Shown here in pieces: positions 1 to 12,930 of a DNA stretch of 64,000 bases; the first letter of the stretch is position 1; each line of letters opens with the position of its first letter. The notes under the pieces were generated by a model. The model was given only the letters and a program-made list of their open reading frames with translations, did not search any database and was not told the origin of the DNA. The position numbers and the translations under genes are program-made. The stretch covers positions 496,001 to 560,000 of the forward strand of contig NC_031468.1 of assembly GCF_000006565.2 (NCBI RefSeq). Reading direction: 5' to 3'. The stretch comes from Toxoplasma gondii ME49. Lineage: Eukaryota > Apicomplexa > Conoidasida > Eucoccidiorida > Sarcocystidae.

Positions 1-2140
1 AATGCGCCGGGGAGGAGGAGAAGGCAGAACCGAGGAAGGATCTTCGTAGCATTTCTTGCGCTTGGTGGCGATGTCGACGATCGCTTGGGAGGAGAGGTCT
101 GCTGCGCTCCAGAGAATTGCAGTCATTTTGTCGGGCATGGCGGCGAGGTGTGCGCGACCTGGTCGGAAGAAGGCGCAGAGAAAGGCGAGATCGACATGAA
201 CGAGCCGACTCGCGGGAGCCGGAAAAGTCGAGGCGAGAGGGCATTTTCTCACCCGAAGAAAAGAAAACCGTGCGGCGGAGAAACCAAGCATGAAAGACAC
301 TCCGAGAAGCCGTCGAAGAAGCTACGCAGGAGCCACGGGGAAACGCGAGAGAAGGCGCGCGCTCGAAACAGACACCCAGAGAAACCGAGGAAGAAAACGC
401 AAAGAGAACGAACGAAGTCACGGCGCCAGATAGCGATACAGGGGTGGAACAGAAGGGGAAGCGGCCGAGGCGCGTCCACTCAAGAGAGAGAGGGAAGACT
501 ACGCTCAGACCGGACGTCGCTTCCTTCCATGTTTCGCACAAGTGTCTCCACTTGCAGTCTCCCTTTCCCTCTCGGTCTGCTCACCCGGGAGAAGACTGAA
601 GGACTCCAGAGGCTGCGTCTTCAGCAGAGTCGAAGCTGTGTAGAGGAAGAAGGTTGTCGCAAGACAGATCAAGAGAATGACGGGGAACGCGAGAGCCCAG
701 TACCTGCAAGCGCATGCGAAAGAGAGGACACAGGCCCCATCGACCGTGGAGTTTCGGGGACGCGTTGCATCAGCCGGAAGTCCGCTGGAGACTCAAGTCA
801 GAATGAAGGCTCTCACCAGACTCGAAGACGACTTCTCGGTCGCGTCGAAGATCTGGCGGAGTCCCGAGAGGTTACAGACGAGACACAGACGGTGTTGGCA
901 GCGATGCGTCGTTTGACAGTGACTCAGAGCACCCGTTTCATGAAGCAGACACACACGGTCGAGAGCCCACAAACAGGCGGCAGGACGCATGCAGACGACG
1001 ACAGGGAGCGCCTTGCAGAGCCGCTGTGGTGTGAAGTCAGCAGCTCCCCGATCCCCGTCCTCAGTTCTGAGGAAAGCAGTGCGCAGACAGTAACCGAGGA
1101 GACCTCACACCTCTCCACGGAGACGCGAGCTCGGTCGACGGAGAGACATCGACAAGGAGCGGCGCGCCTGTCGCTCGATGGAGGCCTTCGAGAACTCGCC
1201 CAGCGCCGCGCGGACCTGCCGCGGAAGGCGCAGGCTGGACCGGTCGAACACTCAGAGAGACTCACGGGTCGACGAGGTAGGTGATGGAGACCTGGTGGAA
1301 GTATCTGTGGGGGACGACGGCCCAGAGGAAGAAGAAGAGGAAGGCCGCGAAGGAGGCGATCCAAGAGACGAAGCCGTAGACCTCGGCCGACATTTCGGGA
1401 CTTTCAGCGACGCCGCAGACAGACGACGCTGCATCCGCAGCTCGAACGGAGTCCGCGGAGTGACAGGATAGCCGTCGACGCGTCAACTGGTTGCTCCGGC
1501 AGGGCGTGAGGACGTTCGCGCGAGGGCCTTGGACTCGGAAGCTCGGACTCTGCGGCCAGGAACGAGGATTCTCTGGAAACGCAGGCGCCGCGAGTGGCGA
1601 CAGAAATGGCGAAGAGACGCACGAAGAGAGCGCCGAGGCAGTGGGCGCGCCGTCCGGCAGCCGGAGAGGAGCGCGCAGCGAGGCAAGCAGACAGGCAGGA
1701 GGCTCCGCCGGCGCGCCAACCACGCAGTTCAAGCGAGAGGCGTTCGAGTACTCTGCCGCAGACAAGTCCGGAGCGGAAGGCAAAGCAGCCCACTCAGACG
1801 CAGACGGGGAAGAAGACGCAGAGAACGGAACAGAAGACGAGAGAGAGGAAGAGAGAGAAGAAGAAAGAGAAGACGAGAGAGAAGAAGAGAGAGAAGAAGA
1901 GAGAGAAGAAGAGAGAGAGGAAGAGAGAGAGGAAGAGAGAGAGGAAGAGAGAGAGGAAGACTGAGGAGAGGGTCGAGAAGACGAGCCAGCGGAAGACGGC
2001 GGAGACTGGAAGGACGGTGAAGAAGATACAGAGGAAGAAGCAGAAGAAGATGGAGAGGCAGAAAACGAGGAAAAAGAAGGCACAGAGGAAGAGAGAGAGG
2101 AGGAATATGAAAGCGGAGGGAGACGGGAAGAGGGCAGCAT
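1..2140 (-). CDS. PIGP: PIG-P, GPI-GlcNAc transferase subunit P (3' end off window)
   Basis: PIG-P is a small two-helix subunit of the ER enzyme that moves GlcNAc from UDP-GlcNAc to phosphatidylinositol, the first step of GPI-anchor synthesis. Three exons are visible: 2140-1266, 703-585 and 158-1 (incomplete). They join in frame with GTGAGT and GTGAGC donors and TTGCAG and ACCAG acceptors. Exon 1 ends with the first membrane helix (AEVYGFVSWIASFAAFLFFF, then WAVVPHRYFHQVSITYLVDP). Exon 2 opens with YWALAFPVILLICLATTFFL and LKTQPLESFSLLPG. This order matches the PIG-P pattern YGF..WA.(I/V)P...TY..(K)YWA.A.P. The start is set at 2140 because it is the first in-frame ATG and sits in GGCAAAATGC, close to the Toxoplasma start consensus; a shorter start at 1393 would also give a complete core. 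The roughly 250-residue Ser-rich N-terminus is not part of the family. The identity is firm; the N-terminus is inferred. Confidence 0.82.
1840..1962. repeat. 12-bp purine-rich tandem repeat inside PIG-P exon 1
   Basis: Near-perfect copies of gaagagagagaa/gaggaagagaga run for about 120 bp. On the minus strand they are TCT/CTC-rich and encode a repeated Ser-Ser-Leu-Ser block in the predicted N-terminal extension of PIG-P. The period is a multiple of three, so changes in copy number would keep the frame. Confidence 0.85.
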
Positions 2141-4175
2141 TTTGCCGAAGAAGTGTGGTAGACGCGAAGAAGCCGGTGTCTGTACACCGCAGTGTTCGAC
2201 GGCCGTTGGTTTGCGTGTTTTCCTCCGCGTGGATTTGAAGGATTTCAGGAAGCCTTCTGAAAGCGAGGAAACCTGGGAGAGAAACTCAGCAAGCGACGTG
2301 AAGATTGGAACGGTTGGACTCTCTGCGAGGTCTTCGACAGAGTCTCTTGCCTCCTCAAATAAACACCCTGACGCCCCGGAACCGGGACTCCAGAAAACAG
2401 GCGAAGCATGAGACTCCCGAGCTCGTTTTTCGTGCACCTTTAAAAGACGCAGAAAGGACTGTTTTGCTGCTTTTTTTTTAAAAAAAAAGAACCTTTCGGG
2501 AGAGAGAAAGTCGCTGCAGTGCTGCTTTTCTCGTTGTGCATGCACGACCACTGCGAAGTCGATGTCTCCGACACTCGCTAGCTTGAACTTGGTGTCTGGT
2601 CCGCACAGAGAACTCCTCGAAGTCCTTTTGATTTCTTTTAATTTCCTTCGATTTCTTTGTCTTTCCTTGGTCGACTCGAGCTTTTCAAAGCTTTTGACTT
2701 CCTGCCTGCGCGTGAAGTCCTGGACGAAGAACTCGCAGACTTCAGCGAGTTCCGCACACTCCGGCCGATCGAGGGGGGTCTTGCCCTGAGAGGGACTTCT
2801 GCGAGAAGTCAGAGCTACTGCTGAACTCAGTTTTTCACTCTGGAGATTGAAATGCTGAAAGAGGGTGAAGTCTCCTCATCGAACTCAAGCGTTTCGAACA
2901 ATTAAATCAGATCAATCGATCTCCCAAACATATATATGCGACCCACCCTCTCCGAGTTTCAATGGAGTCTGAAAGAAGACTCGAGTTCACTGCAATGAAA
3001 AGAGTCACGGATCGCACAGGTTCCTCCTCTACCAACATAAAAACGTATACATGCATATATGTGTATATATATGTATGCTTTGCTGTCTCGCTGTCTCTTT
3101 CTCATATATATATATATATATATACATATATGTATAAATATAATACGTGTGTAATACTGTATACAGATATGATGTCACCGGTGTATATGTGAATGCACAT
3201 CTGCTGTTGCTTCTCCACTTGTGTGGCCAGCATGCGGTAGATGGAGAACATCGCAGCGATTCTGTAGGCAGCGGAGTTCTTCCCGCAAGTCGGCGGTTCA
3301 CTTTCTGAAGCCGTCCTGCACTCTTTGTCGCTTTCGAATTCAACGCAACGCCACAGTGAGAGGAAGAGTCTATGGTTACACACCGGAAAAGCTCTTGAGT
3401 GCAACTTGCCAAGACTGAGGCTCGAGCCCGTTGAACGCTTTTTCAGGCAGCGCTTCTCCATACGCGACATTCACAGCTTCGCTGCTGTCGAGTAGTTAGT
3501 GTGCCTCACTACCGTAGTGGTGTTCGTTCCTCGCCTACAGTCTTCCAAGAGATTTACAAGGCTTCGCACACTACCAAGAGGAATCAGAGCTCGCCTGCGC
3601 TTCAGTGAACTTCGGCAACTGCTGTCCTTCGATTCTAAACAACGAAAAATGGTCCAGGCGTCCACGTCCACCCTCGACGACCCACACATGGCAGTCTACA
3701 GTTTTCCCTGCGGGAAGCGATCCAATTCCATCGCTGGCCAGATGTCGATTCATCTACAAATATATATACATACATCTATATGTATATGTAAATATCTGTA
3801 TAGATGTACAGAAGTTTATGGATGCGGACGGAGAATAGGGACGTAGAGATGACAAGTACATGTCGACAGAAAAAGAAAGCTGTAGAAAAGGGGGAATCAG
3901 AATAGAGATAGAAAAGTGTGTGTGACTATGTCGATATCTCTTTGAGCACATCTGTAATAGGTCAGTGCAAACATCAACAGAAAGGCATTCAGACACACGG
4001 AGAGTGTTGCTTTCGCGCTTTTGGAAGAGACCGGCTTGTTGTGAGAACGCGTTTCGCACGCGCTCAAAAAAACGCGAGAGCAACAGAGAGAGCCCAGCGC
4101 CAGGGACACCGCGAAGCCGCGAAACGCGTCTCTGCGTTTGCGTTCCTGAAGCGCTCCCCAAGAGACGCGACCGCC
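2141..4175. other. Spacer between SPB1 3' end and PIG-P 5' end
   Basis: I see no supportable coding sequence here. The interval should hold the SPB1 3' UTR and the PIG-P promoter and 5' UTR, since both genes are on the minus strand. It contains AT-rich microsatellite sequence near 2930-3170 and again near 3755-3810. Confidence 0.5.
3104..3134. repeat. AT dinucleotide microsatellite
   Basis: A (TA)n tract, slightly interrupted, in the SPB1/PIG-P spacer. Confidence 0.9.
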
Positions 4176-6094
4176 TCACGACTTTCGGCTCTTCTTCTTC
4201 AGGCCTCTTCTCTGTCCTCCCTTCTTCTTCATAGCCGCCTTCATTGCTCGTTTGTCTTTCTTGAGTCGCCGGTCCACCAGCTTCACTCTGTTGTTTCCTC
4301 CGCCCTTCTTCCCGGCCTTCTTCTGCGCCAGCTTGCCGCCGCCTACGCGCCGCGTCACCACGTAGTCCTTGCCTCGCTTCTCTTCCGCTGAACACAGAAA
4401 AGCGGCACCGGACTCAAGACGCATGCGGACGAAACGCGTCTTACGCGAGGAACGCAAAGCACCGATCTACACACACAGACACAACTGGACAGGCTCGTAC
4501 TTCCTGTGCTGTGTGTCGATACGTTCAGCTGCGTTTTCGGCAACGAGTCCCGCGACATGGGCAGGTCGAGAAACAGCGTTTGCTGGCAAAAGGAGAATAG
4601 TGGAACGCAAAACGCAAGTCTACAGCAACGCCTACTGCAAACAAGCGAACGTCGCATGCAGTCGCGTACACACGTTTTAGGTATATGCGTCTCTGTATCT
4701 TCTCGACAGAAACGTGATTAAGTATACACGCGGAAACGCATGGACAGGCTGGAGAATGGAGGCGCGTACAGAGAGAGAGGAGAAACGCGTCGCCTCCAAA
4801 ATCTACAAATGAAAATGAAGCGACGCAGAGACCAACGCAAGAGCCTCGCTTTTCACACGACGGATACGCATCGGAAGCACACAAGCCTGGGCTACGTGGA
4901 GGCTCCACGGTGCAGGCGATGGAAAATCAGCAAAGTTCGTTTTTCTCGTGTCTGAGAAAAAGGAGTCGCGAGGCCTGTCACCCCCCAGAAACGCCTGGCC
5001 CCCAGGGTGTGCATATCCGCTGAGGAGGACTCATAGGGGAAGCTGTGTCTCTCCCTGAGAGCGTATCTGAGGTAGTTCACGAGACCTGAACTTTGAGAGC
5101 ACCGCGAATGAAGATTCCTTGAGATGTTTTCCTCTCAACTTTGTAGAAGCTACATGGCGGTTCAGTGAAAACACCTTCATTCATGGCTGCAAGCAGGAAT
5201 TCATGGCACGCTGCGAAGCCTGAGAAACTGACGACGCTCCTCCGTCTTGTCGGTCGTGGAGTTCGTCACCGGCGTATGCTTCCACCCTCGTTTCTCGGAT
5301 TCACGAACGCTTCGAGGCCTCTCCAAACGCCTAGATTTCGAGCGCCTGTTGTGTGCGCGTCTGCGGCATCGAGGCGTTCTCGCCAGAGAGAGGCTTTCAA
5401 CAAGTCTGGGAGTTTCTTGGGATCATCACTGGAGCTTCTGCGTTCTCCCCAGCAAGCAGATCACGGCATTGACGCGTTCGACGTTGAGAGAGCGAGAAAT
5501 GCAAGGCATGCAGAGTCGCTTTCATCTCTCTCGACCTACCGTGTCTCGCCTTTCGTGCGATCTTGTCGATGGCGCGAGCCTTTGAAGCTTCGGTGAACTC
5601 CGTGGACTCTGCGACCGCGGCGACTTGGCTCTTCACTTTCTGCAGCCGCCGTTGCTCTCGCATTTTCTTTCGAGCGCGCGCCTCTCGGACCTGGAGGCAG
5701 CAGCGCCGACGCGGAAAACGAACGTATCGACAGCAGGTGTTGCGCAGAGAAAGCATCGAGAGAAAAGGCGGCTTCGTCCATCTCCGGACGGTCTAGAAAC
5801 CACACAGTTCCCTCACGCGGCAAATGGACTCGTGACGCGGAAGGCGCAGAGTCAAAGGCAAAGACCGCATCAAAAACGAAGACACACGCAAACTCTGTTC
5901 GCCATGTTTCACTCCCCAGCTCAAGTCTCTTCACGCTGCAGATGGACAAATACAGACATATTCATATCGAGATCCTTACATGTATCAAGACACATACTGA
6001 TGCACATAGACAACCATTTGTACGTACGTTAATATAAAAGAACATAAGCACATATATACATATAGAGATCTACATGCCACGATCTGTAAGAACG

Positions 6095-6125
<31 letters not shown>

Positions 6126-8852
6126 GAACGTGAATACACATACGCATCTACAATATATGCCTTCTGAATACATATTCAAATCTACAAGATATATATATAT
6201 ATATCGATGTAAATGTAGATATGTAGTGATGAGATACAGATGCGATCGAGGGAGAGGTGACAGGGAAGCGGTGGGAACGTTGAACATGTTTTCGCCTTTT
6301 TCCGGATTCGCGAAGGTGTGATCTCTTAGAGAAAGGAAACCTGGAAGACGAATCCTTGAGTTGACAAGCGAATGCGAGGAACTGCCTCAAGTGTCTACGC
6401 AACTGTGTTTCTCCTCGTTTCCTGTTTCTGCACGGGGGGTGGGTCCCTGCCTGAAATGCGGCGACAGGGAGGGGGAGCGAACTGCACTTTTGTGCGGTGA
6501 ACTCGCGGAACCTCACCTTTCGGATGGGTCGTCGACTGATATCTAGAAGTTTCTGTCGATACTCCCGCATCAGCTCTTTCGTCACTGGCAACTCGGGCCG
6601 CGTGTGAGCTTCTTCATCCTCAGCAAACCTTTAGAAAAAATACACCATTCCGAGCTCTGCATTCACGGCGAAACGCCTAGGCATTTCCAAATCCAGCAGA
6701 CGCGCAGACGCGTTCCCGCCACACCTCCAACTTCATCTCTGTTTTTTGTTCTTTCTCTCCCCTTCTTCAAGCCAAGTCCACTCCACAGACAACTCAGTCG
6801 CACCTTGCCACAAAACGTCCGTTTTCAGTCTCAAATCACAGGGACAGTTCGCGTTTCACTGTTAGGCACTTTTTCAGAAACGCACAGAGAGAGGGGCGCG
6901 GGCAGCCAGTGAGGGGTGGAAGGAGATCTCGGCGTCTGTTAAAACAGCAGTGAAACTCGAAGTTCAAGTAACACCGTGCATGCTTTCCTACGCAAGCAGA
7001 ACAGTGCTGGGGACGCTCTCTCGAGCTGATGGACTGGCGTCCCGCCCTCGAGGCAAAGGCTTCGCAAACATGCATGCAGTCGTGGACTGGAAGCGCCTAC
7101 ACAAGTGGAGACGCAAGGAATAAGTACCGGAGGGAACTCCTCGGCCGGCAGAAACCGTGACGTCTTAGCGACATCATCACGAACTGACCTATGAAGCAGG
7201 AGGACGCGCCTGACACTGCGACTTGAAGGTTGTGAAGAACCAGAGAACATCGAAACCAGTGGACTGTGTTCTACGTCATGACGTCTGTGTGACGTTCGCG
7301 CTTTACGAAGCAAGTGAAGAAGCGCCGGGAGCAGTCGTCACTCGAGAACCGGGCCAACCCCACACAAGGAACCTCGAGAAATGCAAGAGAGACAGAACCT
7401 GAAAAAACTTCACTGCATGTGAAACGACTCTCCTGCCATTTTCTGCCGTCCGGTTCGTCGTCCTTGACGCCAGGTCTCAGCGAGAGGAGTGCGATAGGGA
7501 CAGCAAAAAAGAAAAACAAGAATATGAGAAAGGGAAACATTGACAAGAAAAAGAAAAAACGCGGAACCTCACCATTCGGGAAGCGCATCGTCGTTGAAAG
7601 CATAGCGATTGTAGGCGCCATCCAACAGATCCATTCTCGTAGATTTCTGCACCATCAAAGAGCCGAGGGCCTGAATGTGAGCGATTTCCTCCGGGTCAGT
7701 AGGCCGCTGGAACGCCGGCGGGGGCGGCACCTCCTCAATTCTGAAAAAAAACAAAACTCGCTTCCGTGAACCTGATGCGGCTTGGCTCCAACGCAGGACT
7801 CAGCCTCCATTCATGCATGCAGACAACTGTGGAAGCCGCGACACAGCGGGTGAGCACCCTGCGCAACAGAGTTCAGGCAGGACGTCGAAACATGCGTCTT
7901 TCCTGTCTGCACGACTCTCGCTTGTCGCGCCGCCGTCGGTGTCATTGCCTGTTCACCAAGCGATTGAACTGTGAACCGTCACAGGAGAAGAAGCAAGCGC
8001 GTCGCATTCAAGTGGATCTCACGCAGGACTGAAACGCATGTTTCGACTTCTTGCACCTCTCGAAAAGCGTCACAAACGCGCCTGCGTCTGCACCGAAATA
8101 CGCGCACCGTGTCTTTCCCCGCAGTCCGGTTTTATCGTCATCGTCGTCGAAGTCTGGCCCGACGATTCCATCTGTCGCTTGCCGGCGCTGCTGTCTGTTT
8201 CTCTCCTTCTCGGCCTGCGTTGCGCGCCTCTTCTTCTGCTTCTGTTTTTCAGAGAGAGGCACCGCGGGAAGCTCTTCGTCTGCGAGTTCGCGCATCACGT
8301 CGCTCGTCGCCTCCGTCTCGACTTCGTCGTCTCCGGAACTTGCCTCCGAGTCCGAGAGACGCTGCTCGTCACTCGCGACGTCCCCCGCAGACCGCCCGAT
8401 CGGACTGCATTCCGCGTCGCTCTCGTCCTGGACTCCGGGACTCTCCAAGCCCGCAAAGATTGGCTGGCCAAACCACCGGTCGGCTGCCGTCGCCTTCCGC
8501 AGACCCGCAGGCGCCTCGTCTGAAGAAAGAGGACATCGCGCGAACGTTGACAGAACGACGCAGACACTACGTAGGCGACGATGCGTCCCTTACCGCCGGA
8601 ACGAGAGCGATACGCAGACACCCCAAAAAGACCCCACAACCACCGCTTTCCAGAACGGACTTAACAAGCATACCAAGGAACTCCCGATGTCGACTTCCAC
8701 AAGGCAGATTCAAACGAAATCTACATCTCTACACACAGATACGAATGCACACAGAGAGCCCCACGCATGCAACCGCATATATGTATTATATATATATATA
8801 TATACTATATAAATATATACATATATATAAACATATACTCATATATATATTC

Positions 8853-8914
<62 letters not shown>

Positions 8915-11900
8915 GTAGGTGGGTAGGTAGGAATGCATATGAGATTGAGAGGCTACGTTTCTCCATGAAGCTTTGATCTTTCTGCTTCGTCTTTCGTTTA
9001 CCTTCGAAGACTTCTTTGCTGGCATCCTCTGCGTCCTCTTCATTTTCTTCTTCATCGTCTTCTTCTTCCTCGGCTCTTCGTCGCTCGGCCAGAGCCTCGC
9101 CAGCGCGTCTCTGCATTGCGCTGCGGAAGGCCTGCAGTTCATTCACCCATTCGCCTGTAACTTTTTCCCTCCTCGTTTCCTTCTTCTTCGGCCCCGCAGC
9201 CAACGCCTCTGCTTCTCTCTGCTTCTTCAGACGGTGCGCGAGGGTGAGCTCGACCTCCATCCTACAGACATACGCAAGCACCCTTTCTCTTTCTCTTTCC
9301 TTCTGATTTGGACAAGCGTCCTGTATGCATCCTTTCTCGTCCGCAGATCGGTTTCTCTCTCCTCGCTTTCCAACGCTCTCCTGTCTCTCTGTTCTGTCCT
9401 AGGTTTGCTTCCCTCCTTCTCTCCTCTCTCTCTTCCTCTCCCCGTTTCTCTCTTCCGGTCCTCCTCTTTCTCTCTCCTTTATTTTCTCGCTGTTCCACTC
9501 TCCTTCTCTTTCCCCCTCTCTCGTCTCTCTCTTCTCTTTCCTAGTATCTCTTCTCTCTCTTCTCTTTCCTAGTATCTCTTCCCTCTCCTTCGCTCTCTCC
9601 GTCCGTCTGCTCTCGCGTACCTGTCGACATCGTCTAGTTCCTCGAGAGATCCTTCCTCCTCCGCTTCGCTTTCAGAGCCTGCGACGACGGCCTCGCCTTC
9701 TCCGCCGTCTGCATGTCGTCCCCTCCGGTTACCGTCGTCGTCTTCTCCGCCAGTGAGGAGGAGTTCTGCGTCGACCATCTTTGCCTCTTTCTTCTCCAGA
9801 AGGTCGATCGCCTTCCGGTCGAACTGGAAGAGGTCCGGATCCAGAGGGCCCTCAGCTTCGTCGAAAAACGCGCCTCGAGTGAGCTTCTTGCGCATTTCCA
9901 GCTGCTTCTGCTTCTGCGCCTGTCGCTTCTGCTGTTTGGCCTCGCGGCGAGTCACGGACGCATGCAGTCGCGTCAGTTCCTGAAGACCGAGAAAACGCGG
10001 GGAAGAACGCAGGCGGACGCAAAAATGGAAGGAAGAAAAAGAGACGCGACGCAGGAAGGCCTGAGAACTCGCAGGCGAGAAGCGAGAGATAGATCGAAGA
10101 CACCCGCAGGGAGAAGACGGTCGGCTGACGAGAGCTGGAGATTGAACGGACGCAAGAACAACTCGGGGGAAAGGACGCCAGCGACGCGAAAAAAACGAGG
10201 AACAAGGAAAGCAGACTCGGGAGAGGAACAAAGGAAACCTCTGCATGTACAAGAGCAACGGCAGAACGCTGAGCGATCACAGCTCAGCTGAAAAGACTCG
10301 GACGCGACGCTGAAAAAGCGACAACTCCTTCTCTCTGCCCTTCGAGTCCGCCGACACCCGACAAGGTCGCATGCACATACGCCCGCGTCTTTTCTCTCTG
10401 CGAGGCCTTGAAACGAGGACTCTCCGCTGGCCCCAGCCGCTCCACCTGACTGGTGATACCACGCTTCTTTGGCATCAAACTAGGACGGAAAAAGCCTGCG
10501 CGCGCTCGACTCCGACGCTCTTCTCCAAGACACCGGGACAGACGCGATCGCAAGGCAGTTTCTCTGCATGCGATGTCTGAGTAGAGAGACCATCGGCGAC
10601 TCCCCCGGATCGATCCCGACAGCCGAAAAGGGGGCCGCGCTGTGGAGGGAGCATGCGCTCGCGATTCCGAACTGCACAGTTGAGTCGCGTCCACCCGCTC
10701 AACATGGCTCGCGGCTCTCCGACAAAGCAGAGCGTGTGCATCCTCAGAGCCACAGAGAGGAGAGCCGTCTTTCCTCGTTCTGCCGCCTTCTGCGCGCTTA
10801 CCTCGTCGATTTCCGCGCTGTCGGCCTCGTCTCGGTCGCGTTCTTCTCCGTCGTCATTCGCGCCAGCGGGCGGCTTCTCTGCAGCCGCGTGCGTCCGGAG
10901 GCCGAGCGCGAGGAAGACGTCTTTCTTCACTCGAAATCTCCACTTGAGCAGCGCAGCGAGTTCGGCCTTTCCAAGCACCTGGACGTCGGCGAGACAGGCG
11001 AGTGTCTCCGGCGTCGTCAGGCGGTGGTTGCGCACCGCCTCCTCGAGAGCGACGGCGGGCGTCTGGAAGAAGATTTCTCTCGCTTGCTCCACGAGCAGCG
11101 TCGTTGGATCTTTGCTTCTGAAGAACTCGTCTACAGTCACTCGTCGGAGACCTGCGAGCAAGTCGCCGTTCCGGTGTCGCTTCAGGCGTCTTCGCACCAA
11201 TTCGGCGAACTGGCCCTTCCTGCCGCCTCGACTCCCGAAGAAGATTCCTTCCCTCTCTTCGTCCTCTTCCTCCTCTTTCGCCGCTTCCCCGTCGTCCGCC
11301 TCGTCCCCTTCCGCGAGTCGTTGGGCAGCGCCGTCGTCTCCACCCGACCGGCGAACGGCCTTCTGGGCGGCCGCCGGCGCGTCGCCGTCGTCGCTGCCTT
11401 GCAGGAAGACATGCTTTGGGTCGAAGAGCCGCTCGTCGAGGACTGGCGGCTTCCGGAAGCCTCTGCAGACCACGAAGATCTCGGCAGAGACTGCGCGACT
11501 GGCCTGCGGCTTGGTCGCGTCGACGCGCTCGAACAGCGTCTGCAGGACGTAGAGAAGCGCCGCGTAGTCTGCGGAACGAAAGACCTTCGAGACGAACGTC
11601 GCGCCGGCCGCCAGCAGCTGGCATGCAAGCTTCGCAGCACAGAGCACAAGGACATTCTGACTGAACGCGTCGACGCTCCAGTCCGTCCCCATGTTGGGCG
11701 AACCATCGTGGAGAACCAGGTCGACCTCGCCGAACTGCAGGCGCACAAACAAAAGAAGAAAACGCAGGCGCGCATCTCCACGGAAGAACCAGATACAGCA
11801 GCGCAGTGAGAAACTGAGGTCCGTCGGCGCGAAGAAACAGCAAACACCCAGGGCGAGGAGCGAGGCGAGCGGTGGTCGAAGGCAGCGTCTCGACCTCGAA

Positions 11901-12930
11901 CAGCAAACAGAGGCAGACGCACTGCCGACAGGGAGAGCCAGGACCTACGCGGCCTCAGGCGACGGCACCGACGGAAAGGAGGCAGACACAGACGTCAGAG
12001 AGGAAAGGAGCACAGCCGTTCACTTCTTCCACGGAACGCGAAAAAGACAGCGAAGGAATGCTGAAGAGAACATGAAAGAAAGCCTCTTGTGCAATGCAGA
12101 GAGAAAAAAAAAGACAAGGCTCTCGACTCTCTTTTCAACGTCTCCTCACAAACACAAGTCGTGCTGTCGACCCTTTCATCCTGATCCCCTTGAATTTCGA
12201 AAGTGCTTCCCTCTGTTCTTCTTTCCTTCGCCGTCTCAACCTTTCTTCTTTCTTCTTCTTTCCTTGTTCCTTTCCTCTCCCTCTTCTCTTTCCTCTTTTT
12301 TCTTCCCCTCAACCTCTACACAAATACTAGCGTCTCACTATATACATATATATATATATATATATGCATACATAATTCTCTACATATTTATACAAAAACA
12401 CAGGTACATCCACAAACCTCGAAACAAACATAAATATATATATATATATGTATATGTAGATGTATATGCATTTGTATGTATGTGCACGTTCATCTTGTGT
12501 TTATCTTTCTCTTCGCTTGGCGCGACTGATGGAGTCCTCGCAGGCTCGGCAAGCTGTCGCCTGGTGACCTCGAGAAACGTTTCCGCCGCACCTTGACAAG
12601 TTTCCGGAGTTTCGCAGCGCACTGAGGCGTTGTAATGTCTCCCGTGAACGTTTGGACGCCGCGAATGGGGGAGATCGGAACCAGGTCGACGCCGACGATC
12701 GTCGTTGCGACCGGGCAGTGCTTCGCTGCGACTTGAAGCCAGCCTCCTGGGGCGGCGCAGAGGTCGACGACGCTCGCGCAGCTCTTCTCGAAGAGGCGGA
12801 ACCGCTGGCTGAGCTGAAGGAGCTTGAAGGCGCTACGAGCGCGGTAGCCTTGCTCCTTCGCCAGGTGGTAGAACTTGTCCAGACGCTGCTTCCCCGTCTT
12901 CTTCTTCCTATGGCTGTCGCCCCCCGCCAT
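4176..12930 (-). CDS. SPB1: SPB1/FTSJ3-type pre-rRNA 2'-O-ribose methyltransferase
   Basis: This is an AdoMet-dependent nucleolar methyltransferase of 60S ribosome assembly. Nine exons join in frame: 12930-12592, 11734-10802, 9979-9621, 9261-9002, 8519-8108, 7740-7573, 6628-6517, 5690-5540 and 4387-4176, giving about 981 residues against about 840 in yeast and human. The FtsJ domain (residues about 14-210) has the SAM motif [15 protein letters not shown] and the K-D-K-E tetrad at K36 (SAFKLLQ), D123 (LVLHDGSPN), K163 (FVSKVFRS) and E198 ([11 protein letters not shown]). A middle domain carries LPVT..LM and [16 protein letters not shown]. The C-terminal Spb1 domain has [27 protein letters not shown] and the basic tail [20 protein letters not shown]. 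The donor of exon 5 is uncertain: 8108 and 8102 both keep the frame. The expansions are acidic and Lys-rich linkers. AT tracts sit in introns 1, 4 and 7. Confidence 0.93.
6094..6122. repeat. AT microsatellite in SPB1 intron 7
   Basis: An uninterrupted (TA)n tract between SPB1 exons 7 and 8; a second shorter tract lies at about 6189-6204. Confidence 0.9.
8859..8910. repeat. Long AT microsatellite in SPB1 intron 4
   Basis: A pure (AT)26 run preceded by about 80 bp of interrupted AT repeat from 8777. It lies in the intron between SPB1 exons 4 and 5. It could form a long hairpin in the transcript. Confidence 0.95.
12345..12365. repeat. AT microsatellite in SPB1 intron 1
   Basis: A short (AT)n tract in the first SPB1 intron, followed by further AT-rich sequence to about 12450. 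Confidence 0.85.

Noticed and set aside
85..1284. 399-codon plus-strand frame, Arg/Glu-rich
   Set aside because: It is the antisense of the PIG-P exons and introns; no family features, and PIG-P explains the region in phase.
1729..2187. Leu/Pro/Ser-rich minus-strand frame over the 12-bp repeat
   Set aside because: Open only because of the repeat; the PIG-P frame in the same place joins to recognisable exons.
10568..11809. 413-codon plus-strand frame
   Set aside because: Exact shadow of SPB1 exon 2, whose methyltransferase motifs are unambiguous.
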